This document shows positions 51,819 to 59,231 of a DNA stretch of 64,000 bases, piece by piece. This DNA comes from Methylomusa anaerophila. GTDB lineage: Bacteria; Bacillota; Negativicutes; Sporomusales; Sporomusaceae. The translations under genes were made by a program, and so were the position numbers. Numbering within the stretch: the first letter of the stretch is position 1; each line of letters starts with the position of its first letter. The notes under the pieces were generated by a model, which saw nothing but the letters and a program-made list of their open reading frames with translations, did no database searches and had not been told where the DNA came from. The stretch covers positions 1,846,501-1,910,500 of the forward strand of contig NZ_AP018449.1 of the NCBI RefSeq assembly GCF_003966895.1, written 5' to 3'.

Positions 51819-53414
51819 ATGGAGCTACGGTTATATCAGCAGGAGGCTAAGGCAGCGATTTTCAGTGAGTGGGACAAGGGAAATTTGAAGACACTGCTTG
51901 TGCTGCCCACAGGAACGGGCAAGACGATAGTGTTTGCCAAAGTCGCCGAAGAATGTGTAAGAACAGGTGAACGAGTCCTTATCATGGCTCATCGTGCCGA
52001 GCTATTAGAGCAGGCGGCAGATAAAATAAAAAAAGCTACCGGCCTTATCTGTTCGGTAGAAAAAGCGGAACAAAGTTGTTTAGGGAGTTGGTACCGGGTT
52101 ATTGTCGGCTCGGTACAAAGTTTAACTAGAGAAAAGCGGCTGCAGCAATTTGATACAGATTATTTCGACACCATCATTGTCGATGAAGCGCACCATTCCA
52201 TTTCGGACAGCTATCAAAATGTTTTGCAGTATTTCAATGAAGCAAAAGTATTGGGTGTAACCGCAACACCAGACCGTAGCGACATGCGGGACCTTGGACA
52301 ATACTTTAACAGCCTAGCCTATGAATATACACTGCCGCGTGCTATCAAAGAAGGGTATCTGAGCAAGATTAAGGCTCAGACTATCCCCCTGAAACTTGAT
52401 TTAACCGGCGTAGGCATGCAAAACGGCGACTTTAAAGCTGCTGACCTGGACACAGCATTAGACCCATATCTATATCAGATTGCGCAGGAAATGCTGAAAT
52501 ACTGCAGCGACCGCAAAACCGTAGTATTTTTACCGCTAGTAAAAACAAGCCAGAAATTCCGAGATATCTTAAACGAAGTCGGCCTTGGCCTTAGGGCTGC
52601 CGAGGTGAACGGCAACAGCATGGACCGCTCCGAGGTGCTGCAAGACTTCGAGCAAGGCAAATATAATGTGCTGTGCAACTCCATGCTACTCACGGAAGGC
52701 TGGGACTGCCCAAGCGTAGATTGCGTCGTTGTACTCCGGCCAACCAAGGTACGCAGTCTCTATTGTCAGATGGTGGGACGCGGGACAAGGCTTTCCCCGA
52801 GGAAAGAAGATTTATTGATTCTGGACTTCCTTTGGCATATGGAGCGGCATGAGCTATGCCGGCCAGCTCACTTGATTGCTACCACTGAAGAAATCGCCCA
52901 GAAGATGACAGAAAAAATAGAGAACGACCCCTGCCCACTAGACATAGAGGCTGTGGAAAAACAAGCCTCTGACGATGTGGTGGCAGCCCGGGAAGAGGCC
53001 TTGGCCAAGAAGTTGGCGGAAATGAAGAAACGAAAGCGCAAACTTGTCGATCCGCTGCAGTTCGAAATGTCGATCCAGGCTGAAGACCTTTCCGGATATG
53101 TTCCGTCCTTCGGATGGGAAATGTCGCCGCCCAGTGAAAAGCAAATTGCCACGCTTGAAAAGCTTGGCATATTCCCGGATGAAATCGATAATGCCGGCAA
53201 GGCTGCCAAGCTGCTGGACAGGCTGGACAAGCGCCGATCAGAGGGACTTACTACGCCAAAGCAAATTCGGTTCCTGGAAAGTCGCGGTTTTCAGCACGTC
53301 GGTACCTGGCAATTTGAGCATGCCAAGCGCTTGATTGACCGGATAGCGGCCAATGGCTGGCACATCCCTTCTGGCATTGTTCCTAATGAATATCGCCCTG
53401 GTGGTGACACATAA
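51819..53414 (+). CDS. Superfamily 2 DEAD/DEAH-box helicase
   Basis: This 531-residue helicase has motif I LPTGTGKTIVFAKVA (about 31), DEAH motif IIVDEAHHS (about 119), motif III GVTATPDRSD and C-terminal motif VI QMVGRGTRLSPRKEDLLILD. A C-terminal extension of about 170 residues includes a segment typical of phage helicases. It begins one base after the DUF669 stop, relying on coupling. Confidence 0.92.
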   Translation: MELRLYQQEAKAAIFSEWDKGNLKTLLVLPTGTGKTIVFAKVAEECVRTGERVLIMAHRAELLEQAADKIKKATGLICSVEKAEQSCLGSWYRVIVGSVQSLTREKRLQQFDTDYFDTIIVDEAHHSISDSYQNVLQYFNEAKVLGVTATPDRSDMRDLGQYFNSLAYEYTLPRAIKEGYLSKIKAQTIPLKLDLTGVGMQNGDFKAADLDTALDPYLYQIAQEMLKYCSDRKTVVFLPLVKTSQKFRDILNEVGLGLRAAEVNGNSMDRSEVLQDFEQGKYNVLCNSMLLTEGWDCPSVDCVVVLRPTKVRSLYCQMVGRGTRLSPRKEDLLILDFLWHMERHELCRPAHLIATTEEIAQKMTEKIENDPCPLDIEAVEKQASDDVVAAREEALAKKLAEMKKRKRKLVDPLQFEMSIQAEDLSGYVPSFGWEMSPPSEKQIATLEKLGIFPDEIDNAGKAAKLLDRLDKRRSEGLTTPKQIRFLESRGFQHVGTWQFEHAKRLIDRIAANGWHIPSGIVPNEYRPGGDT

Positions 53415-55636
53415 TGGATAAAATTGACCTGTTGCCATTACTGGAATATATTGACCCCGCCAACCTGTCATACCAGGAATGGGTAAATGTGGGTATGGCG
53501 CTCAAGCTGGAAGGATATACGGCCAGTGACTGGGATAACTGGAGCCGGCGTGATTCTGCCCGGTACCGGTCAGGCGAGTGCTTCAAAAAATGGACCAGCT
53601 TTCATGGCTCAAATACGCCGGTAACCGGCGGCACAATCGTTGACATGGCAAAAGCCGGCGGCTGGGAGCCATCCAGCCGGAAAGAAGACTATGAGCTTGA
53701 CTGGGATGATACTATCGGTAAAGACGATAAAGTTATTATTGATAAAAACTGGCTGGAGGGCCGGGAGGTTACCGAGCCAGAAACCTGGGACCCGGTAAAA
53801 GACTTGGTAACCTATCTGGAAACTCTGTTTGACAGCACCGAGAATGTCGGCTATGTAACCAGCGCCTGGCAAAAGGAAGGCGACAATAAATATTTGCCCA
53901 CCAAAGGAAACTGGGACCGTACCGCCGGCCAGCTCATTGAAGAACTCAATATTTGTGACGACGATATCGGCCTTGTTTTTGGTGACTACAAACCCGAATG
54001 CGGGGCCTGGATACGGTTTAACCCCCTGGACGGTAAGGGTTGTAAAAATGATAATGTAACGGATTTTAGGTATTCGCTGGTTGAATCGGACAATATGGAA
54101 ATTGAAAAACAGAATGAAATCATCCGGGCGCTGGAGTTGCCGGTAGCCTGCCTGGTTCATTCCGGCGGGAAAAGCCTACATGCCATTGTGCGGATTGATG
54201 CCGGCAGCTACGAAGAATATCGCAAGCGGGTTGACTACTTGTATTCTATTTGCAAAAAAAACGGACTTGAGGTTGACCCACAGAACAGAAACCCGTCCAG
54301 GCTATCCAGGATGCCGGGCGTAATACGGAACGGCCATAAGCAATGGCTGGTAGATACCAATATAGGCAAAGCCAATTTTACCGAATGGAAAGAATGGATT
54401 GAAAGCGTCAATGATGATTTGCCGGAACCAGAGAGTATGGCGGATGCATGGAACAATCTGCCGGAGCTGGCGCCCTCTCTAATTGACGGTATCCTTCGGC
54501 AAGGGCATAAAATCCTGATTGCCGGGCCGTCTAAGGCGGGGAAGTCCTTTGGGCTTATAGAGTTATGCTGCGCCATTGCTGAGGGCCAAAAATGGCTATC
54601 ATGGGCTTGTGCGCAGGGGAAAGTCCTGTACGTTAACCTAGAACTGGACCGGGCCAGCTGTTTGCACCGGTTTAAGGATGTATACCAAGCTTTAAAATGG
54701 GAGCCGAAAAATGTCGGTAATATCGATATCTGGAACCTCAGAGGCAAATCCATTCCCATGGACAAGCTGGCCCCCAAACTCATCCGGCGTGCTGCTAAGA
54801 AAAATTATATTGCCATTGTTATTGACCCGATCTATAAAGTTATCACCGGCGACGAAAACAGCGCCGATCAGATGGCCAACTTCTGCAATCAGTTTGATAA
54901 GGTATGCACAGAGCTTGGCTGCGCGGTAATTTACTGTCATCATCACTCAAAGGGCGCCCAGGGCGGCAAGCGGTCCATGGACCGGGCTTCCGGTTCTGGC
55001 GTATTCGCTAGGGACCCTGACGCACTAATTGACCTGATTGAGTTGGATATAACAGAAGAGCTTTATAAGCAGGAAGAAAATAAGGCTGTCAGCGCCGCCT
55101 GCGTGGCGTTTCTGGAGGCAAATTACCCTGCCTGGGAGGATAATGTATCACAGGACGACCAATGCAGCGAGAAGACCATGCTGGACTATTGCAACAGAGT
55201 TTTGTTGCGAGAAGCGTACATCGAAATGATAAACCACTTTGTACATCCTGCCCGGCAACGGGTACGGCAGCGTACAGCCTGGCGCATCGAAGGGACGCTG
55301 CGGGAGTTCCCGAAGTTCAAGCCGGTCAATCTGTGGTTTGATTACCCGGCTCACTACGTGGATACCATTGGTGTACTCAAGGACGTGGAGGCGGACGGGG
55401 ACCAGCCGGCGTGGAAAAGGAACTTCAAAAAGAGAAAAACGCCGGCAGAAGGTAAAAAAACACGCGGAACATCCCTTGAAAGTGCATTTGAAGCAGCCGG
55501 TTTTAATGGTCAACCGACTGTGAAAGGCATGGCGGAATACATGAGCGTAACTGAAAAAACTGTAAAAAATCATCTAAAAGAACATGGTGGTTTTTTAGTC
55601 GATAATCAAGGAGCTGTTTTTAAAAAAGGAAAGTAA
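53414..55636 (+). CDS. Phage primase-helicase (PriCT-like domain plus RepA-like ATPase)
   Basis: This 740-residue replication protein starts with a PriCT-2-like domain (LSYQEWVNVGMALKLEGYTA, about 15-75). A primase-like region follows (about 130-330). The RecA-fold ATPase domain has Walker A LIAGPSKAGKSFGLIELCCA (about 369) and Walker B AIVIDPIYKVITGDENSAD. The C-terminus holds a helix-turn-helix (GMAEYMSVTEKTVKNHLKEH). The possible origin lies just downstream. Confidence 0.85.
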   Translation: MDKIDLLPLLEYIDPANLSYQEWVNVGMALKLEGYTASDWDNWSRRDSARYRSGECFKKWTSFHGSNTPVTGGTIVDMAKAGGWEPSSRKEDYELDWDDTIGKDDKVIIDKNWLEGREVTEPETWDPVKDLVTYLETLFDSTENVGYVTSAWQKEGDNKYLPTKGNWDRTAGQLIEELNICDDDIGLVFGDYKPECGAWIRFNPLDGKGCKNDNVTDFRYSLVESDNMEIEKQNEIIRALELPVACLVHSGGKSLHAIVRIDAGSYEEYRKRVDYLYSICKKNGLEVDPQNRNPSRLSRMPGVIRNGHKQWLVDTNIGKANFTEWKEWIESVNDDLPEPESMADAWNNLPELAPSLIDGILRQGHKILIAGPSKAGKSFGLIELCCAIAEGQKWLSWACAQGKVLYVNLELDRASCLHRFKDVYQALKWEPKNVGNIDIWNLRGKSIPMDKLAPKLIRRAAKKNYIAIVIDPIYKVITGDENSADQMANFCNQFDKVCTELGCAVIYCHHHSKGAQGGKRSMDRASGSGVFARDPDALIDLIELDITEELYKQEENKAVSAACVAFLEANYPAWEDNVSQDDQCSEKTMLDYCNRVLLREAYIEMINHFVHPARQRVRQRTAWRIEGTLREFPKFKPVNLWFDYPAHYVDTIGVLKDVEADGDQPAWKRNFKKRKTPAEGKKTRGTSLESAFEAAGFNGQPTVKGMAEYMSVTEKTVKNHLKEHGGFLVDNQGAVFKKGK

Positions 55637-55640
55637 AAGG

Positions 55641-55783
55641 AAAATATCGAGAAAATAATTTGTTTCTGATTTGGAAAATATCGATAAAGAAATCGACTTT
55701 TTCCGATTCGGAAAAAAGAAAAATATCGAGATTTTACTATCAGGAAAAAGTCGAGAAAATATCGATTTTTTCCGAATCGGAAA
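55641..55783. repeat. Iteron-like cluster, candidate phage replication origin
   Basis: AAAATATCGA occurs four times in direct orientation (55641, 55675, 55720, 55756). Between and after the last two pairs lie the palindromes TTTTCCGATTCGGAAAA (55699-55715) and TTTTCCGAATCGGAAA (55768-55783). The region is AT-rich and directly follows the primase-helicase gene. Confidence 0.6.
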
Positions 55784-55843
55784 CGCGCCTATATATTATA
55801 AATATATAATTGCGCTTTTCCCTCACGATCAAGGGGAAAAAGA

Positions 55844-55869
55844 AGTCGTGCGTTAAGCTTTCGCACGAC
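55844..55869 (+). terminator. Hairpin after the replication module
   Basis: GTCGTGCG (55845-55852) pairs with CGCACGAC (55862-55869), then a pyrimidine-rich tail. It may end the early transcript. Confidence 0.55.
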
Positions 55870-55942
55870 GACTACTTTTCCCTTTCCTTGACAAAAGAAT
55901 TTTTTTTCAAACCTACAATCAAATGGAAGGAGATGTAAGTAA

Positions 55943-56176
55943 GTGAGAAAGAGAAAAATAAGTAAAAATTTAGAAGTTGCAAAATTACTACCGCCATTAA
56001 AACATTCGTTCGAAGGTAAAGAATTTGATATAAAAAATAGCGAAGTAATGCAATGGCTAACTAAACGTCCGGAAATTTTAAACTATGTTTGGAACAACAT
56101 AAAAAATTCTGGTGCTGTTGTTTTTGATTCTCAAGCCGGCAAGTGGCAAGGAATAGATTATGAACCAGAGGAGTGA
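55943..56176 (+). CDS. Small phage protein (77 aa)
   Basis: This basic protein starts MRKRKISKNLEVAKLLPPLK from GTG 55943 after GGAAGGAGATG. The C-terminal VVFDSQAGKWQGIDYEPEE is acidic. The family is unknown. Confidence 0.6.
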   Translation: MRKRKISKNLEVAKLLPPLKHSFEGKEFDIKNSEVMQWLTKRPEILNYVWNNIKNSGAVVFDSQAGKWQGIDYEPEE

Positions 56177-56181
56177 AATAT

Positions 56182-56448
56182 GTGAAGGTTAGATCTAAAA
56201 AAACCGGCGATCTTGGGTATAGCAGTAAATTTAATCTACATGCTATGTCAGAAATTATAGTCTATTTCGAGGAAGGAGATTGTGACAGCGCTTATATTGA
56301 TGAGTACGATGTTTTTCTTGAATCAACAAAGACATGGAAACCTCTGAATGAAGCATTTCGGGATAGAGACATTATCACAGACAATTACAATTCTGAGTTT
56401 AGAGAACCGCGGGATGCGGTTGAAAGAGAAAGAGGATGGTACTATTGA
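56182..56448 (+). CDS. Small phage protein (88 aa)
   Basis: GTG 56182 is preferred over the overlapping GTG at 56173 because AGAGGAG is 8 bases away. No known domain. The stop overlaps the next ATG by one base. Confidence 0.55.
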   Translation: MKVRSKKTGDLGYSSKFNLHAMSEIIVYFEEGDCDSAYIDEYDVFLESTKTWKPLNEAFRDRDIITDNYNSEFREPRDAVERERGWYY

Positions 56449-56642
56449 TGTTTAGTTTTCTTAGAGAAAAATGCAATCATAGCTACTGCGAATATGTAGT
56501 GATAGATCAATACACAAAAGAAGATGCGCAAGATGTTTTTTACGCTTCAAATTATGGGACTAGCATAACAAAATATCAGGTTGAGGTTAGATATTGTAAG
56601 CATTGCGGGCAAACGTATAAAAAATATCTGGCAAAGAGCTAA
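56448..56642 (+). CDS. Small zinc-ribbon phage protein (64 aa)
   Basis: It has Cys and His residues in KCNHSYCEY and a CKHCGQTYKKYL motif, a likely zinc site. The ATG overlaps the TGA of the previous gene (TGATG). Confidence 0.6.
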   Translation: MFSFLREKCNHSYCEYVVIDQYTKEDAQDVFYASNYGTSITKYQVEVRYCKHCGQTYKKYLAKS

Positions 56643-56647
56643 TATTG

Positions 56648-57037
56648 ATGATTGAATTTTTCATAGCCATGCAGTTACCAACGGTTACACATCAGGAAAA
56701 GAAAGTATCCGTGGTAAATGGCAAGCCAGTGTTTTATGAACCGGATGAACTAAAGGATGCCCGGCAAAAGTTTACCGCCTATCTCGCAAAACATGTGCCG
56801 GCCAATAAATATACTGGAGCAACGCGGCTTGTTACAAAATGGTGTTATCCCAGAGGTACTCACAAAAACGGAGAGTACAAGACCACAAAGCCCGATACCG
56901 ATAACATGATCAAGCTACTCAAAGACGTTATGACTGAACTCGGTTTCTGGAAAGATGACGCATTAGTAGCGAGTGAAATCACAGAAAAGTTCTGGGCCGA
57001 TGTTCCGGGAATTTATGTTCGGATTGAAAAGCTGTGA
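56648..57037 (+). CDS. rusA: RusA-family Holliday-junction resolvase
   Basis: This 129-residue endonuclease resolves branched DNA. The RusA pattern is seen in the N-terminal FFIAMQLPTVTHQEKKVSVV and in KPDTDNMIKLLKDVMTELGF followed by KDDALVASEITEKFW, which carry the catalytic acidic residues. It fits the recombination module. Confidence 0.9.
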   Translation: MIEFFIAMQLPTVTHQEKKVSVVNGKPVFYEPDELKDARQKFTAYLAKHVPANKYTGATRLVTKWCYPRGTHKNGEYKTTKPDTDNMIKLLKDVMTELGFWKDDALVASEITEKFWADVPGIYVRIEKL

Positions 57038-57145
57038 AAAAGCCGGTAGTGGGGTTACCCCTAATGTGCATTATTTGACCTGTTTTAGCCCCGTGGTAAG
57101 GCGAAAAGATGTTCGGTAATTGGTATATAGGTAGGAGTGGATAAC

Positions 57146-57502
57146 TTGAATGTAATATGTCAATACTGCGGCAATCTTGCGATATATACAGACAGCGCAT
57201 GTATTTACGGCAGAAGCTATGGTATGGTCTACTACTGCAAGGACTGTAATGCTTGGGTAGGAGTGCATAAGGGGACGGATAAGCCGTTAGGAATCTTAGC
57301 CAATGCGGAATTACGAGATTGGAAGATAAAGGCTCATGCAAGCTTTGACCCGCTATGGAAGTCAGGAAAAATGAAACGTCATAGGGCTTACAAATGGCTT
57401 GCCGAGCAGTTAGGGAAACCACGAAACGAAACTCATATTGGGATGTTTTGCGTGGAGGATTGCAAGCGGGTTGTAGAGGTTTGCAGTGGCTGCAAGATTT
57501 GA
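57146..57502 (+). CDS. DUF3268-type zinc-finger protein
   Basis: TTG 57146 is spaced 8 bases from AGGAG. CQYCGN near the start and YYCKDCNAWVGVHKGTDKPL are the zinc-binding part of DUF3268, and HRAYKWLAEQLGKPRNETHI follows. The function of this common phage protein is unknown. Confidence 0.8.
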   Translation: MNVICQYCGNLAIYTDSACIYGRSYGMVYYCKDCNAWVGVHKGTDKPLGILANAELRDWKIKAHASFDPLWKSGKMKRHRAYKWLAEQLGKPRNETHIGMFCVEDCKRVVEVCSGCKI

Positions 57503-57515
57503 GAGGTGAAAGTCA

Positions 57516-57776
57516 GTGAAAACCAAGGAAATTGAATCATTCAGCGAGATTAATATTCCGGGAATGGGATTGTTTATACCTATCATCGTTGTTTATCGAA
57601 GTCCAAAGGATTACCCAGAGAAGTATGTTGCGCGACTATGGGATTTGGCCAGGCCCATAGAAATAGCCCTGACAAGAGACACATTATCCGAAATCAGAAA
57701 GGAAATACCTCTTGGGTTTGTTAATTTAGGACGCCAGGAAAATGATGACCCGGTTATTGTTGAAAGCTGGGTATGA
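57516..57776 (+). CDS. Small phage protein (86 aa)
   Basis: GTG 57516 follows GAGAGGTGA. No domain was recognised; the protein is beta-rich with GFVNLGRQENDDPVIVESW at its end. Confidence 0.55.
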   Translation: MKTKEIESFSEINIPGMGLFIPIIVVYRSPKDYPEKYVARLWDLARPIEIALTRDTLSEIRKEIPLGFVNLGRQENDDPVIVESWV

Positions 57777-57789
57777 GGGGTGAGTCGGT

Positions 57790-57933
57790 TTGACCCTGGA
57801 TAATCTCATTGACACCGTATTCGAGGCTTATATCTACGACGAACCAGTTGATAACAATACATTAGGATGGATACACCAGTACCTAATGGAATTACAGGAT
57901 AAGCGGGAATGGAAGGAAGGGGAAATAGCGTAA
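57790..57933 (+). CDS. Small acidic phage protein (47 aa)
   Basis: TTG 57790 after GAGGGGTGAG gives a 47-residue acidic frame (MTLDNLIDTVFEAYIYDEPV) ending at TAA 57933. The next small gene begins two bases later with AAGGAAGGGG inside this frame. Confidence 0.5.
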   Translation: MTLDNLIDTVFEAYIYDEPVDNNTLGWIHQYLMELQDKREWKEGEIA

Positions 57934-57934
57934 A

Positions 57935-58078
57935 ATGGCCTGCGATAATTACTGGCAAGCATTGTTTGACAAGATAAATACTATGTCGGACGAAGAATTC
58001 GAGCAGTTATGTAATGAGCTAGACAGTGAAAGAAATTTGTTTGTCATAGAAGAGGATGCCGATACCGATGCTGATTAG
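57935..58078 (+). CDS. Small acidic phage protein (47 aa)
   Basis: ATG 57935 with AAGGAAGGGG upstream gives MACDNYWQALFDKINTMSDE and an acidic tail ending at TAG 58078. It overlaps the next gene by 11 bases. Unknown function. Confidence 0.5.
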   Translation: MACDNYWQALFDKINTMSDEEFEQLCNELDSERNLFVIEEDADTDAD

Positions 58079-58238
58079 ATTCGGAACCTGCTCTATATGC
58101 GGCAAATTTACGGTAATGAAACCCAGGGCAAAACGTTGTGATGACTGCGCATTAAGGGGATACACGGTAAAAAGAAATCCATATAGGAAGAAGAAAGAAA
58201 CTAGCGCGGAAACGAACAGCCGCTTAGAAGGCGGTTGA
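58068..58238 (+). CDS. Small zinc-finger phage protein (56 aa)
   Basis: CSICGKF and CDDC pairs form a probable zinc finger in a basic protein. ATG 58068 has AGAGGATG upstream; ATG 58056 is an alternative start. Confidence 0.55.
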   Translation: MLIRFGTCSICGKFTVMKPRAKRCDDCALRGYTVKRNPYRKKKETSAETNSRLEGG

Positions 58239-58266
58239 TCGTTGAAGAAAGGGTGGGAAGAAAAGA

Positions 58267-58821
58267 ATGAAAATTTATGTCGCAAGCTCTTGGAGGAATA
58301 CAATTCAGCCAAAGATTGTTGCTTTGTTGCGGGATCAAGATTATGAAGTATATGACTTCAAAAACCCCAAACCAGGCAATACAGGTTTTCATTGGTCGGA
58401 AATTGACCCGAATTGGAAACAATGGACGCCGGATCAGTTTAAAATGAACCTCAAACATGAAATTGCCTTAAACAGTTTTTATTCTGATATGAGAGCTCTT
58501 GAAGACTGCAATGTATGTGTCTTAGTCCTTCCATGCGGCCGCAGCGCACATCTGGAGGCAGGTTGGGCCATTGGTGCGGGTAAGCCGACAATTATATTCT
58601 TGCAGGATAATATTGAACCAGAGTTGATGTATTTAATGGCGATGTTCATTTGTACAGATACTCAAGATTTATTATCAAAGCTCGCAGAGCTAAAGAATGA
58701 TATTCGCCGCTGTCGGGTATGTGGTTGCACGGATGATAATGCTTGCCTCGGCGGGTGCTATTGGGTTGAGGAAGATTTGTGCAGTAAGTGTGTCAGTGTA
58801 TCTGAACGTGATGATGACTAA
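58267..58821 (+). CDS. Nucleoside 2-deoxyribosyltransferase-like protein with Cys-rich tail
   Basis: The first 140 residues resemble the nucleoside deoxyribosyltransferase fold: MKIYVASSWRN at the N-terminus and LPCGRSAHLEAGWAIGAGKP with the catalytic-type Ser/Glu region. The C-terminal 40 residues carry six or more cysteines (CRVCGCTDDNACLGGCYWV, CSKC) and look like a zinc domain. In the phage it might act on nucleotides; this is inference. Confidence 0.72.
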   Translation: MKIYVASSWRNTIQPKIVALLRDQDYEVYDFKNPKPGNTGFHWSEIDPNWKQWTPDQFKMNLKHEIALNSFYSDMRALEDCNVCVLVLPCGRSAHLEAGWAIGAGKPTIIFLQDNIEPELMYLMAMFICTDTQDLLSKLAELKNDIRRCRVCGCTDDNACLGGCYWVEEDLCSKCVSVSERDDD

Positions 58822-59035
58822 TAGTATTCCCTGGCTCATCGCCGGTGCCGCTCTGTTTGCAACGATACTGAACATCCGCAAAGACCGTCGCTGTTTCCTA
58901 ATTTGGACGGGAACAAATTTATATTGGACCGTGTATGATGCGGTCAATGGTTTATACGCCCAGGCGGCGCTGTTCATGGTTTATCTGGTGCTGGCGCTAG
59001 TGGGGTTGTGGAAATGGAGGAAAAACAGTGATTAA
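58811..59035 (+). CDS. Small membrane protein (about 74 aa)
   Basis: It starts at ATG 58811 or 58814, overlapping the previous stop. Two or three hydrophobic helices are seen (IPWLIAGAALFATIL, TGTNLYWTVYDAVNGLY, ALFMVYLVLALVGLW). Unknown function. Confidence 0.6.
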   Translation: MMTNSIPWLIAGAALFATILNIRKDRRCFLIWTGTNLYWTVYDAVNGLYAQAALFMVYLVLALVGLWKWRKNSD

Positions 59036-59123
59036 TTTTAAAATTGGCGCAGCATTTGTAATTGGCGGAGTAATATTCAATTTTATTGAGACGTGGTATT
59101 TTGGATGGAACTGGCCGTCATGA
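59028..59123 (+). CDS. Tiny membrane peptide (31 aa)
   Basis: GTG 59028 with GGAGG 6 bases upstream gives a 31-residue hydrophobic peptide (KIGAAFVIGGVIFNFIETWY). It overlaps both neighbours (8 bases before, 4 after). Confidence 0.5.
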   Translation: MINFKIGAAFVIGGVIFNFIETWYFGWNWPS

Positions 59124-59224
59124 ATAAGCAGGGGCTGATTGCGGCAGATGCTGAACTGACTAAAACCGGCGTTCTGATCGCTGATGTTTATCTGAAGATC
59201 GGAGAGCGGAAGAAAAAGAGGTGA
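59120..59224 (+). CDS. Tiny phage peptide (34 aa)
   Basis: ATG 59120 overlaps the previous TGA (ATGA). The peptide ends in a basic KIGERKKKR, where AAGAGGTGA serves the next gene. Confidence 0.4.
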   Translation: MNKQGLIAADAELTKTGVLIADVYLKIGERKKKR

Positions 59225-59231
59225 CCCAATA

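Noticed and set aside
55671..55856. 61-codon frame with repeated ENIDKEIDFF-like words
   Set aside because: The repetition comes from the iteron DNA repeats; there is no ribosome site before it.
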